Origin: Gammaproteobacteria bacterium
GTDB lineage: Bacteria; Pseudomonadota; Gammaproteobacteria; JADZEE01
Reading direction: 5' to 3'
Assembly: GCA_020850735.1 (NCBI GenBank)
Contig: JADZEE010000035.1
Coordinates: forward strand, 1 to 50,128
Length of the DNA: 50,128 nucleotides
A program made the position numbers and the translations under genes. Of the stretch, positions 17,515 through 25,727 are shown in pieces. The notes beneath the pieces are model-generated. The model did not search any database. It was not told the DNA's origin and saw nothing but the letters and a program-made list of their open reading frames with translations. How positions within the stretch are numbered: position 1 is the stretch's first letter; each line of letters opens with the position of its first letter.

Positions 17515-18216
17515 ATGAGTAATGTAGACCCTGCGGAAATCGCAAAATTCGACCGCCTCGCCGCGCGCTGGTGGGACCGTGACGGCGAACTGCGCCCGCT
17601 GCACGACATGAATGCCGGCCGCCTGGCCTACCTGCGCGAACACGTGCAGCTCAGCGGCGCGACGGTGATCGACGTCGGCTGCGGCGGCGGCCTGCTCAGC
17701 GAGGCACTGGTGCGCGAGGGCGCCCGGGTCACCGGGATCGACGCCAGCGCCGACGCACTGGCATCCGCCCGCGAGCACGCGCGCGCCGGCGCGCTGGAGC
17801 TCACCTACGTGGAAGCGACGGCGGAAACCTTTGCGCAGAGCCATCCCGGGCGCTTCGACGTGGTCACGTGCATGGAGCTCATCGAGCACGTACCCGATCC
17901 GGCCGCTCTCGTGCGCGCCTGCGTCACGCTCGCGCGTCCGGGCGCAGAGCTGTTCTTCGCCACCCTCAATCGCACTGCGCGCGCCTACCTGCTCGCCGTG
18001 CTCGGCGCGGAGTACTGTCTGCGGCTGCTGCCGCGGGGCACGCACGATTACGCCCGCTTCGTGCGACCGTCCGAGCTCGCCGCCTGGCTGCGTGCCACCG
18101 GCGCCGAGATTACCGACGTCACCGGCCTGCATTACAACCCCTTCACGCGCCACTGCCGGACCACGCGCGATACCGCGGTCAACTACATCCTGCACGCGCG
18201 CACGCCGGACTCATGA
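17515..18216 (+). CDS. ubiG: Ubiquinone biosynthesis O-methyltransferase UbiG
   Basis: This 233-residue SAM-dependent methyltransferase performs both O-methylations of ubiquinone synthesis. The N-terminus DPAEIAKFDRLAARWWD and the following LHDMNAGRLAYL are typical UbiG signatures. SAM motif I is VIDVGCGGGLLSE near residues 57-69. The motif after it (VTGIDAS) and the MELIEHVPDP segment are also present. It overlaps gph by four bases (ATGA), and ubiG-gph is a common gammaproteobacterial pairing. Quinone supply links functionally to the succinate dehydrogenase genes nearby. Identity is confident. Confidence 0.95.
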   Translation: MSNVDPAEIAKFDRLAARWWDRDGELRPLHDMNAGRLAYLREHVQLSGATVIDVGCGGGLLSEALVREGARVTGIDASADALASAREHARAGALELTYVEATAETFAQSHPGRFDVVTCMELIEHVPDPAALVRACVTLARPGAELFFATLNRTARAYLLAVLGAEYCLRLLPRGTHDYARFVRPSELAAWLRATGAEITDVTGLHYNPFTRHCRTTRDTAVNYILHARTPDS

Positions 18217-18878
18217 GTCGTCGTCGCAGCGCGGCGGCGGTGTTCTTCGATCTCGACGGCACGCTGCTCGACACGGCACCGGATCTCGCCTTTGCGCTGA
18301 ACGCGGTGCGTGCCGAGCGGGGCCTCGCGCCGCTGCCCTACGAGCACATCCGGCAACGGGTCTCTGACGGCAGTTACGGGCTGATCGAGGCTGGTTTCGG
18401 CCTCGGACCCGCAGATCCGGGGTGCGAGACGCTGCGGGTGCGCCTGCTCGAGATCTACGCCGCCAACATCGCGCGCGAGACGCGACTGTTCCCCGGCATG
18501 GACGAGGTGCTGCACTACCTCGAACGACACTTGGTGCCGTGGGGCATCGTCACCAACAAGCCCGGCGCCCTGACCACACCGCTGGTCACGGCCATGGGCC
18601 TGCACACACGCAGCTGCTGTGTCGTCAGCGGCGACAGTCTCGCCGTGCGCAAACCGCACCCGCAACCGCTGCTGCACGCCGCCGGACTGGCCGGCGTCGA
18701 CGCGGCGACGGCGCTGTACGTCGGCGATGCGCCGCGCGACGTGCAGGCCGCGCGTGCTGCCGGAATGGCCGTACTGATCGTCGCGTTCGGCTATTTCGGG
18801 CGGGATGCGGATCCGGCCGGCTGGGAGGCGGATGCCGTGATCGAAACGCCCGCGCAGATCCTCGAGTGGGTGAGTTGA
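18213..18878 (+). CDS. gph: Phosphoglycolate phosphatase (HAD family)
   Basis: The start is the ATG overlapping the ubiG stop; longer in-frame extensions upstream lie inside ubiG and are not credible. The 221-residue HAD hydrolase removes phosphate from 2-phosphoglycolate, which arises in DNA repair and in photorespiration-like reactions. Motif I is FFDLDGTLLDT (both aspartates present), motif II is IVTNKP, and motif III/IV is RKPHPQP followed by YVGDAPRDVQAARAAG. The helical cap domain lies between motifs I and II. The UbiG neighbour supports Gph over other HAD phosphatases, though substrate choice within this subfamily cannot be proved from sequence. Confidence 0.88.
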   Translation: MSRRRSAAAVFFDLDGTLLDTAPDLAFALNAVRAERGLAPLPYEHIRQRVSDGSYGLIEAGFGLGPADPGCETLRVRLLEIYAANIARETRLFPGMDEVLHYLERHLVPWGIVTNKPGALTTPLVTAMGLHTRSCCVVSGDSLAVRKPHPQPLLHAAGLAGVDAATALYVGDAPRDVQAARAAGMAVLIVAFGYFGRDADPAGWEADAVIETPAQILEWVS

Positions 18879-18896
18879 AGACCACGGGCTGTGACA

Positions 18897-18954
18897 CCGC
18901 CCGCCGGCGGGCGGGGACCGCCGCGACGGGGGTCCGGGCGACGGGGGTCCGGGC
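18897..18954. repeat. GC palindrome plus two 15-base direct repeats between gph and the ygfX-like gene
   Basis: CCGCCCGCCGGCGGGCGG (18897-18914) is a perfect 18-base palindrome. It is followed by two exact tandem copies of GACGGGGGTCCGGGC (18925-18939 and 18940-18954). The spot lies between two convergent genes. There is no T-tract, so a classical intrinsic terminator is not supported, although the fold could slow polymerase in both directions. Confidence 0.6.
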
Positions 18955-18986
18955 GACGGCTGCGCTACGTGAGCATCCGGCGCGCT

Positions 18987-19514
18987 TCAGGCATCCGCCA
19001 CCCGGCCGCGCGCCGACCGTACGCGCGGCGGCAGGCGCAGCAGCACGCGCAGGCGTCGCAGGCTGTCGGCGTCGACCGCGTCGCCCGCCAGCAAGAGCGT
19101 GCGGCGCCGGCCGTCTTCCAGCTCGAAGCGCACGATGACCAGGCCGGTGAGCACCAACGCCCCGGCGCCCGGGTGGGCGCGTACGGCCGGATGCCGGCCG
19201 GTAGTCACGGTCCAGCCACGCCGCGCCGAGGCATCGACACGCGTAATGGCGTCACCCCGATGCAGTACGTGCGCGCGCAATGTCGCAACCAGACTCGCGC
19301 CGGCGAGCGCCACCAGCGGCAGCGACAGCATCATCGGCAGCGCGGATGCGGCTGTGCACAGGCACGCTCCGCCGTGCAGCGCCGTGAGCGCGGCGGCCAG
19401 TCGCGGCGACGCGCCGGGGACCAGCTGCAGTGGCGGAAACTGTGTTCGCATGGCGTTGGTATGTGCGCAGTCCGGCATCACGGCACGGGCCTTGCAATCA
19501 CCCGCTGTTGTCAT
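18987..19514 (-). CDS. ygfX: YgfX/CptA-like inner-membrane protein
   Basis: The short protein has two adjacent hydrophobic segments (LTALHGGACLCTAASALPMM and LSLPLVALAGASLVATL). A soluble tail contains the family-like WTV...LVLTGLVIVRFEL pattern and ends in DAVDADSLRRLRVLLRL, close to the D-(S/A)-x-D-(A/x)-x-x-(F/L)RRLRVxLR ending of YgfX. YgfX proteins are typically encoded beside SdhE (YgfY); here the gene faces the sdh operon from the opposite strand, with sdhE at its far end. I chose the ATG at 19514, which has GAGAG just upstream; the ATG at 19451 would give 154 residues, nearer the family norm. YgfX has been reported as a toxin acting on cytoskeletal proteins and as a membrane partner of SdhE, and its role here is unknown. 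Confidence 0.68.
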   Translation of the reverse strand: MTTAGDCKARAVMPDCAHTNAMRTQFPPLQLVPGASPRLAAALTALHGGACLCTAASALPMMLSLPLVALAGASLVATLRAHVLHRGDAITRVDASARRGWTVTTGRHPAVRAHPGAGALVLTGLVIVRFELEDGRRRTLLLAGDAVDADSLRRLRVLLRLPPRVRSARGRVADA

Positions 19515-19597
19515 AATACTCTCGGCGCGCAGTGTCGCGGTGGCGTGCCTGTGGCACCGTGGCGACGCGACAGCGGAACACGAACGACACGAATCGC

Positions 19598-19774
19598 ATG
19601 ACGGCAGCTTCGGACATCTCTCCCGCGGGCGGACAAGCGCCCGAACCGGCCCCGCCTCCCGCTTCTCCGACGCCCGCCAGCGCGGCGCCGGCGCGCGAGA
19701 TCGGTGGTCCGCAGGGCCCCGAGCCGACGCGTTACGGCGACTGGGAACGCAAAGGGCGTTGCATCGATTTCTGA
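19598..19774 (+). CDS. SdhAF4-like succinate dehydrogenase assembly factor (DUF1674)
   Basis: This 58-residue protein has an Ala/Pro-rich disordered N-terminus. Its conserved C-terminal block reads EIGGPQGPEPTRYGDWERKG followed by RCIDF, the diagnostic motif of DUF1674/SdhAF4. In mitochondria and some bacteria SdhAF4 binds flavinylated SdhA and helps it join SdhB. Location immediately upstream of sdhC is strong support. I place the start at the ATG giving MTAASDIS; a slightly longer frame upstream lacks family similarity. A possible CATAAT -10 lies at 19512-19517 without a clear -35. SdhE is encoded at the other end of the same operon, so two distinct SdhA assembly factors flank the enzyme. 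Confidence 0.88.
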   Translation: MTAASDISPAGGQAPEPAPPPASPTPASAAPAREIGGPQGPEPTRYGDWERKGRCIDF

Positions 19775-19875
19775 TCGGCGCCGCCGCGCCCGACACTTTG
19801 CGGACGGCCGGGTAACGCTCGCGCACACGAGGCAAGCGCCGGCGCAACGATGACGAACACGAAGGATATCGACCA

Positions 19876-20265
19876 ATGGCGGTGAACAGACCCTTGTCCC
19901 CGCACCTGCAGGTGTACCGCTGGCAGCTCACCTCGGTGCTTTCGATCCTGCATCGCGCGAGTGGCGTATTCCTGAGCGCGGGCGCGCTGCTGCTCGCCTA
20001 CTGGCTGGTATCACTCGCCTCGGGACCGGAATGCTTCGCGGCGACCCGCTCCATTCTCGGTTCGCTGCCCGGCCAGATCGCGCTGTTCGCATGGACCGCA
20101 GCCCTGTTCTACCACCTGTGCAACGGCGTCCGGCACTTGTGCTGGGACGCCGGACTCGGCTTCGATCTGCCCGCTGTCTACCGCTCCGGTTACGCCGTCG
20201 TGGCGGCGAGCATCGTACTGACCGTGCTTGCCTGGGTGCTCGCGCTCGCAGGAGGTGGCGCATGA
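19876..20265 (+). CDS. sdhC: Succinate dehydrogenase cytochrome b556 subunit SdhC
   Basis: This 129-residue membrane anchor of complex II has three hydrophobic helices. The N-terminal signature RPLSPHLQVYRW and the SILHRASG motif (quinone-site Ser/Arg) are clear. H80 in FYHLCNGVRHL aligns with the axial heme b ligand. The gene overlaps sdhD by four bases (ATGA), and translation of the two anchors is probably coupled. It heads the sdhCDAB set and follows the SdhAF4 gene after about 100 bases. Confidence 0.95.
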   Translation: MAVNRPLSPHLQVYRWQLTSVLSILHRASGVFLSAGALLLAYWLVSLASGPECFAATRSILGSLPGQIALFAWTAALFYHLCNGVRHLCWDAGLGFDLPAVYRSGYAVVAASIVLTVLAWVLALAGGGA

Positions 20266-20645
20266 AACTCCGCAGCCCGCTCGGCGTCGCACGCGGACTC
20301 GGTTCGGCCAAGTCCGGTGTCCAGCACTGGTGGCTGCAGCGCGTTACCGCGATCGCGCTCGTACCGCTCGCGCTCTGGTTCGTCGTCGCGGTCATCCGGG
20401 TCGCCGGCATGGATTACGCAGGTGCCAGCGCCTGGGTCGCGGCACCGCTCAATGCCACCCTGCTGGTCGCCCTGCTGGTGGCCCTGTTCTGGCACGCTCA
20501 GCTCGGCCTGCAGGTCGTGCTGGAGGATTACATTCACGCTCACGGGCCCAGGGTTTTCGCCCAAATCATCATTCGCCTCGGCCTGCCGCTGGCCGCGCTG
20601 GCCGCCGTGCTGGCGGTGTTGCGCATTGCATCGGGAAACCAATGA
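20262..20645 (+). CDS. sdhD: Succinate dehydrogenase membrane anchor subunit SdhD
   Basis: This 127-residue hydrophobic anchor starts at the ATG overlapping the sdhC stop (MKLRSPLGVARGLGS). Frames extending further upstream lie within sdhC and are rejected. Typical SdhD features are HWWLQRVTAIALVPL in the first helix and the WHAQLGLQVVLEDYIH motif, which carries the second heme-ligand histidine and the conserved Asp-Tyr pair near the quinone site. Three membrane helices are visible. It is followed after three bases by sdhA. Confidence 0.93.
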   Translation: MKLRSPLGVARGLGSAKSGVQHWWLQRVTAIALVPLALWFVVAVIRVAGMDYAGASAWVAAPLNATLLVALLVALFWHAQLGLQVVLEDYIHAHGPRVFAQIIIRLGLPLAALAAVLAVLRIASGNQ

Positions 20646-20648
20646 GTC

Positions 20649-22436
20649 ATGACTGAGGCGTATCCAATCATCGAACACCGGTACGACGTCGTAGTCCTCG
20701 GCGCCGGCGGCGCAGGCCTGCGTGCCACTTTCGGCATGGCGGCCAAGGGGCTCGCGACCGCCTGCGTCACCAAGGTGTTCCCGACCCGCAGCCACACGGT
20801 CGCCGCCCAGGGCGGCATGAGCGCCGCGCTCGGCAACATGGGCGAGGACGACTGGCGCTGGCACATGTACGACACGGTCAAGGGCTCGGACTGGCTCGGC
20901 GACCAGGACGCCATCGAGTATATGTGCCGCGAAGCGGTGCCCGCGGTCATCGAGCTCGAACATTACGGTGTGCCCTTTTCACGCACCGAGGACGGCCGTA
21001 TCTACCAGCGTCCGTTCGGCGGCATGACCACGCGCTTCGGTGAGGGCATCGCCCAGCGCACCTGCGCGGCGGCCGATCGTACCGGCCACGCCATACTGCA
21101 CACGCTCTATCAGCAGTCGCTCAAGCACAACGCAGAGTTCTTCATCGAGTACTTCGCACTGGACCTGGTGATGGTCGACGGCGCCTGTCGCGGCCTGCTC
21201 GCCTGGAACATGGCCGACGGCACACTGCATTTGTTCCGCGCGCACACCGTGGTGCTGGCGACCGGCGGCTACGGCCGCATCTACTGGTCGTGCACCGGCG
21301 CACACACCCAGACCGGCGACGGCAACGCGATGGTGCTGCGCGCCGGGCTGCCTCTGGCGGACATGGAGTTCATCCAGTTTCACCCGACCGGCATCTATGG
21401 CGCGGGCTGTCTCATCACCGAAGGCGTTCGCGGCGAAGGTGGTTACCTGACCAACGCCAAAGGCGAGCGATTCATGGAACGCTACGCGCCCAACGCCAAG
21501 GATCTCGCCTCGCGCGATGTCGTCAGCCGGGCGATGACCATCGAAATTCGCGACGGCCGTGGCGTCGGTCCGGATGCCGACCACATTCATCTGCACCTCG
21601 AGCACCTCGGTGCGGACGTCATCAACGAGCGCCTGCCGGGGATCGCCGAGTCTGCACGCATTTTCGCCGGCGTGGACGTCACCCGCGAGCCCATCCCGGT
21701 GCTGCCGACGGTGCACTACAACATGGGCGGCATTCCCACCAACTTCAGGGGCCAGGTGGTCACGCTCGCCGACGGCGATCCCGAGACCGTGGTGCCGGGC
21801 CTGATGGCCATCGGCGAAGCGGCGTGCGTATCGGTGCATGGCGCCAACCGGCTCGGCTCGAATTCGCTGCTCGACATCATCGTCTTCGGCCGCGCGGCGG
21901 CGAGCCACTGCGCCGAGACCATCCGGCCGGGGCAGGCGCATGCGCCGCTGCCGGGCGACTGGAGCGACCCGATCCTCGGCCGCCTCGATCGACTGCGCCA
22001 CGCGCAAGGCTCGACGCCGACAGCCAGCGTCCGCGCCAGCATGCAGCGCACCATGCAGAACTATGCCGCCGTGTTCCGCACCGGCGAGACTCTCGCGGCG
22101 GGCGTCGACGAGCTCGGCAAGGTTTGGCGCTCGTTCGCGGACGTGAAGGTGAGTGACCGCTCGATGGTCTTCAACACCGATCTTGCCGAGACCTGGGAGC
22201 TGCAGAACCTGCTGGCGCAGGCGATGGTGAGCATCAAGTCGGCCTACAACCGCACCGAGAGCCGCGGCGCACACGCGCGCGAGGACTATCCGAATCGCGA
22301 CGACGACAACTGGCTCAAGCACACGCTCGTATGGTTGGACGCCAGCGGCGAGGTACGCTTCGACTACCGGCCCGTACACCTGTTCACACTGACCTCCGAC
22401 GTGGAGGTTGTGCCGCCGAAACCGCGCGTGTACTGA
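20649..22436 (+). CDS. sdhA: Succinate dehydrogenase flavoprotein subunit SdhA
   Basis: This 595-residue catalytic subunit oxidises succinate to fumarate. The FAD-binding Rossmann motif is [13 protein letters not shown] near residue 16. Covalent flavin attachment is predicted at the His of [11 protein letters not shown]. Substrate-site features include the QFHPTGIYG segment, the [10 protein letters not shown] loop, and [10 protein letters not shown], followed by [13 protein letters not shown]. Length equals the usual E. coli-type SdhA. It follows sdhD closely, and sdhB begins 53 bases after its end. Flavinylation is probably aided by SdhE and SdhAF4 encoded in the same island. Confidence 0.97.
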   Translation: MTEAYPIIEHRYDVVVLGAGGAGLRATFGMAAKGLATACVTKVFPTRSHTVAAQGGMSAALGNMGEDDWRWHMYDTVKGSDWLGDQDAIEYMCREAVPAVIELEHYGVPFSRTEDGRIYQRPFGGMTTRFGEGIAQRTCAAADRTGHAILHTLYQQSLKHNAEFFIEYFALDLVMVDGACRGLLAWNMADGTLHLFRAHTVVLATGGYGRIYWSCTGAHTQTGDGNAMVLRAGLPLADMEFIQFHPTGIYGAGCLITEGVRGEGGYLTNAKGERFMERYAPNAKDLASRDVVSRAMTIEIRDGRGVGPDADHIHLHLEHLGADVINERLPGIAESARIFAGVDVTREPIPVLPTVHYNMGGIPTNFRGQVVTLADGDPETVVPGLMAIGEAACVSVHGANRLGSNSLLDIIVFGRAAASHCAETIRPGQAHAPLPGDWSDPILGRLDRLRHAQGSTPTASVRASMQRTMQNYAAVFRTGETLAAGVDELGKVWRSFADVKVSDRSMVFNTDLAETWELQNLLAQAMVSIKSAYNRTESRGAHAREDYPNRDDDNWLKHTLVWLDASGEVRFDYRPVHLFTLTSDVEVVPPKPRVY

Positions 22437-22489
22437 AGCGAACGTCGAAGTTTCCGATACACGGGGCAATCAGCGAAGGATCCCTGAGC

Positions 22490-23272
22490 ATGGCCAAATT
22501 CACCCTGCCGCCGAATTCGACATTCACGCCGGGCAAGACCTGGCCGGGGCCTGCGGACGCGACGCGCGTGCAGCGCTTCCGGGTCTATCGCTGGGATCCC
22601 GATACCGGTGCCAATCCGCGCATCGACACCTACGACATCGATCTGGACAAGTGCGGCCCCATGGTTCTCGATGCGATCATCCACATCAAGAACGAAATCG
22701 ACCCCACGTTGACGTTCCGGCGCTCGTGCCGGGAGGGTATCTGTGGCTCGTGTGCGATGAACATCGACGGCACCAACACCCTCGCCTGCACCAAACCGAT
22801 AGACGAGATCAGCGGCGACGTACGCATCTATCCGCTGCCGCACATGGAAGTTCAGAAGGATCTCGTTCCGGACCTGAGCCATTTCAACGCCCAGTACGCG
22901 TCGATCAAGCCCTGGCTGCAGGCACAGACGGCGCCACCACCGGACCGCGAACGGCTGCAGTCGAAGGAAGATCGGGCCCGGCTCGACGGTCTGTACGAGT
23001 GCATACTGTGCGCGTGCTGCTCGACGGCCTGCCCGAGCTACTGGTGGAACAGCGACCGCTATCTCGGCCCCGCGATCCTGCTCCAGGCCTACCGCTGGCT
23101 GGCCGACAGCCGCGACGAGGCCACCGGCGAACGCCTCGACGCACTCGAGGATCCGTTCCGGCTCTACCGTTGCCACACGATCATGAACTGCACCCGAACC
23201 TGCCCGAAGGGTCTCAATCCGGCCAAGGCCATTGCCGAGATCAAGACGCTGCTGGTCGAGCGAGCCGTCTGA
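22490..23272 (+). CDS. sdhB: Succinate dehydrogenase iron-sulfur subunit SdhB
   Basis: The 260-residue protein carries electrons from FAD to quinone. The start is the ATG of MAKFTLPP, preceded by GAAGGA; frames reaching further upstream overlap sdhA and are not plausible. The [2Fe-2S] cysteines lie in [16 protein letters not shown] and the later TLAC. The C-terminal half carries [12 protein letters not shown] and [17 protein letters not shown], which bind the [4Fe-4S] and [3Fe-4S] clusters. It is about 20 residues longer than E. coli SdhB because of the N-terminal [14 protein letters not shown] extension, as is common in many other proteobacteria. YgfZ, a Fe-S maturation factor, is encoded two genes later. 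Confidence 0.96.
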   Translation: MAKFTLPPNSTFTPGKTWPGPADATRVQRFRVYRWDPDTGANPRIDTYDIDLDKCGPMVLDAIIHIKNEIDPTLTFRRSCREGICGSCAMNIDGTNTLACTKPIDEISGDVRIYPLPHMEVQKDLVPDLSHFNAQYASIKPWLQAQTAPPPDRERLQSKEDRARLDGLYECILCACCSTACPSYWWNSDRYLGPAILLQAYRWLADSRDEATGERLDALEDPFRLYRCHTIMNCTRTCPKGLNPAKAIAEIKTLLVERAV

Positions 23273-23327
23273 GAGGAGGTTCGCTGCCCTGACGGCCGGG
23301 CGTGGCGGCGAACGCGGGCTGCATTCG

Positions 23328-23597
23328 ATGAACGATACGGACGCATCCGCCGGCCAGGATCTGGGGCGCCTGCGCTGGCGTTGCCGGCGCGGCATGCAGG
23401 AGCTCGATCTCCTGCTCGGCGGTTTCCTCACCCACGACTACGCCGGCCTGGGTGCGGACGATCGGGCCAGGTTCGCGACTTTGCTGGACACGCCGGACCC
23501 GGAGCTGAACGATTTGATAGTCGGTCGCAGCGTGCATCCGGACGCGGCCGTCCAGGCGCTCCTCACCCGCATCGCCGGCCGGCTGCCGGCGCGCTGA
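23328..23597 (+). CDS. sdhE: SDH flavinylation/assembly factor SdhE (YgfY, SdhAF2 family)
   Basis: This small 89-residue cytoplasmic protein promotes covalent FAD attachment to SdhA. The family motif is LRWRCRRGMQELDLLLGGF, which contains the RGxxE signature essential in characterised SdhE proteins, followed by the helical bundle and LLDTPDPELNDLIVG. It starts 55 bases after sdhB, consistent with co-transcription. Family members are also labelled CptB antitoxin because of an adjacent ygfX in enterobacteria. Here the ygfX-like gene is more than four kilobases away on the other strand, so the SDH role is favoured. Confidence 0.93.
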   Translation: MNDTDASAGQDLGRLRWRCRRGMQELDLLLGGFLTHDYAGLGADDRARFATLLDTPDPELNDLIVGRSVHPDAAVQALLTRIAGRLPAR

Positions 23598-23633
23598 CCC
23601 CGGGCCGTCGGTCCGCGCCCCGGAGCTTACACC

Positions 23634-24566
23634 GTGAAATCAGCCGCCACCGGTTACCGCGTCTTCGATCTCGCCCACCTCGGCCTGATCACGGTCACGG
23701 GCACCGATGCGCGTGATTTTCTCTCCGCGCAGCTCACCAGCGACCTGCGCTCGCTGAACGAGGGCATGAGCCAGCGCAGCGCCTGGTGCACGGGACAGGG
23801 GCGGGTCATCGCGACCCTGCGCATCGTCCAGCACGACCGCGGCTACGTGCTGGTACTCGCACGCGACCTGCTGGACGACGTGCGCCGGCGACTGAGTCTG
23901 TACGTGCTGCGGGCGCAGGTCCGGATCGACGCCGCGGCTGATCGGCCTGCATTGATCGGCATCCGGGGCACACCGGCGGCGCTGGCCGGTTTCGCGCTAC
24001 CACGCAGCGCCGATGCTCAGACCACTGCCGGCGCGTTGACCATCGTTCGTTGCGACGGCGATTCGGACCGTGCGCTGGTCATCGGCCCTGCCGGCGAGGT
24101 CGGCGCGCTGTTCGAGCGGGCACGCGGCGACGCTTGTCTGCTCGACGCCACTGACTGGCGGGCGCTCGACATCGCCGGCGGCCACGCCCACGTCTGTGCA
24201 GCGACCAGTGAGCTCTTCGTACCGCAGATGCTGGACCTCGATCGCATCGGCGCGGTCAGTTTCGACAAGGGCTGCTACCCCGGCCAGGAGATCATCGCGC
24301 GGCTGAAGTACCGCGGCGAGGTCAAGCGCCGGCTGCGCCGCGGGGCGCTCGACGGACCGACCATCCCGGAACCGGGCGCCGAGCTCGGCGCGCCCACTGA
24401 TGCTCGCGACGAAGCCGCCGGACACGTCGTCGACGCCGTCTGCACCGCGGATGGTACCGCGCAGATGCTTGCGGTCACCCGCAACGACAGTGCCGGCCAA
24501 CGCCTGTGGATCGACGCGACGACGTCGGTACTGACGGAGAGACGTAGCGACGATCCGCTACCGTGA
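23634..24566 (+). CDS. ygfZ: Folate-binding Fe-S cluster maturation protein YgfZ
   Basis: This 310-residue protein of the GcvT-like YgfZ/COG0354 (IBA57-like) family supports repair or assembly of certain Fe-S enzymes with folate. The diagnostic motif KGCYPGQEIIAR is present near residue 215, with DFLSAQLTSDL near the N-terminus. The start is GTG, 36 bases after sdhE. The gene overlaps the following hydrolase gene by four bases (GTGA). Placement directly behind sdhB and sdhE suggests it serves the SdhB clusters, although YgfZ targets vary. Confidence 0.92.
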   Translation: MKSAATGYRVFDLAHLGLITVTGTDARDFLSAQLTSDLRSLNEGMSQRSAWCTGQGRVIATLRIVQHDRGYVLVLARDLLDDVRRRLSLYVLRAQVRIDAAADRPALIGIRGTPAALAGFALPRSADAQTTAGALTIVRCDGDSDRALVIGPAGEVGALFERARGDACLLDATDWRALDIAGGHAHVCAATSELFVPQMLDLDRIGAVSFDKGCYPGQEIIARLKYRGEVKRRLRRGALDGPTIPEPGAELGAPTDARDEAAGHVVDAVCTADGTAQMLAVTRNDSAGQRLWIDATTSVLTERRSDDPLP

Positions 24567-25627
24567 GCCGCACCCCGGGCGCCACGACACACGGTCGCAT
24601 CGTCGCCTCGACCTTCGAGCCCGCCTGGTGGCTGCCCGGCCCGCATGCACAGACGCTCTGGCCCGTGCTCGCACGGCGCAAGGTGCGCACGCGACTGCGT
24701 CGCGAGCGGCTGGAGCTCCCGGACGGCGATTTCGTCGATCTGGACTGGGCCGGCCCCGACGACGCAACGGTCGTGGCGCTATTTCACGGTCTCGAGGGCA
24801 ACGCCGCGTCGGCCTACGCCGCGGGCCTGCTCGAAGCGCTCGCGCGCCGGGGCCGGCGCGCGGTGCTCATGCACTTTCGCGGGTGCAGCGGCGAACCCAA
24901 CCGCAATCCTCGCAGCTACCATTCCGGCGACACCGGTGACATCGCGTTCCTGATCGCTACCCTCGCGCGGCGCAGCGCCGGCAGGCCCGTAGCCGCCGTC
25001 GGCTACTCGCTCGGTGGCAACGCGCTGCTGAAATACCTCGGCGAGCGCGGTGCCGACGCCGGGATTGCCGCCGCGGTGGCGGTGTCGGTCCCGTTCGATC
25101 TGCTCGACGCGGCGACCCGGCTCGAACGCGGATTCTCGCGCCTGTACCAGCGCCGGCTGCTCGCCGGGCTGAAGGGAAAAGTGCGCACGCGCGCAGGCGT
25201 GCTCGCGGGACGGATCGACCTGCTGCGAGCTGCAACCGCAAGTACGTTCCGCGAATTCGACGACGTGGTCACCGCGCCCCTGCACGGCTTTGCCGGCGCG
25301 GACGACTACTACCGGCGCTCGAGCAGCAGGCACTACCTGCACGGGATCTCCGTACCGACGCTCCTGCTGCACGCGCGCGACGATCCGTTCATGACACCTG
25401 CCGCGATCCCGCCCGCGAGCGCATTGGCGCCACCGGTCGAGCTGGAGTTGAGCGCGCACGGCGGCCATGTCGGCTTCGTCACCGGCCGCATCCCGGGATA
25501 CGCCCACTACTGGCTCGAAAGCCGGATCCCGGCATTCCTGGACCGCTTCGTGGACAAAACCGGGGTCAGACTCGATTTTCCGGCGCCAGACGCCCGTGTC
25601 GACAGCGATGGGGAAATTCGAGTCTGA
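24563..25627 (+). CDS. yheT: YheT-family alpha/beta hydrolase with insert-derived C-terminus
   Basis: This 354-residue hydrolase starts at GTG overlapping the ygfZ stop. N-terminal signature PAWWLPGPHAQTLWP is typical of the YheT/Emb8 family. The nucleophile is Ser in GYSLGGNALLKYL, the acid is Asp in HARDDPFM, and the base is His in HGGHVGF. The natural domain ends around AFLDRFV. The last ~24 residues are encoded by a 90-base inverted-repeat element and look unrelated to the family, so the C-terminus was probably altered by insertion. The substrate is not known; members act on esters. Confidence 0.87.
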   Translation: MSRTPGATTHGRIVASTFEPAWWLPGPHAQTLWPVLARRKVRTRLRRERLELPDGDFVDLDWAGPDDATVVALFHGLEGNAASAYAAGLLEALARRGRRAVLMHFRGCSGEPNRNPRSYHSGDTGDIAFLIATLARRSAGRPVAAVGYSLGGNALLKYLGERGADAGIAAAVAVSVPFDLLDAATRLERGFSRLYQRRLLAGLKGKVRTRAGVLAGRIDLLRAATASTFREFDDVVTAPLHGFAGADDYYRRSSSRHYLHGISVPTLLLHARDDPFMTPAAIPPASALAPPVELELSAHGGHVGFVTGRIPGYAHYWLESRIPAFLDRFVDKTGVRLDFPAPDARVDSDGEIRV

Positions 25628-25641
25628 CCCCGGTTTTGTCC
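25552..25641. repeat. Inverted-repeat element (two 30-base arms, one mismatch) in the hydrolase 3' end
   Basis: The left arm (25552-25581) and right arm (25612-25641) are reverse complements with a single mismatch, separated by 30 bases. Both arms carry the core GGGGTCAGACTCGA or its complement. From memory, such GGGTCAGACTC-type palindromes resemble REP-like or transposase-associated repeats scattered in gammaproteobacterial genomes. It can form a very stable hairpin, but no T-tract follows, so it is not a canonical terminator. No second copy was noticed in this window. Confidence 0.8.
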
Positions 25642-25727
25642 GGCGCTGGCTCGCTCGCGCCGGCGCCGGCGAGTATCATCGCCGCTTTGACCTACCCCGG
25701 TCCGGTCCCCGACGCAGATCAGCCAGC

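Noticed and set aside
25552..25641. Ordinary intrinsic terminator of the hydrolase gene
   Set aside because: The stem lies largely within the coding sequence and no T-tract follows; repeat-element origin fits better.
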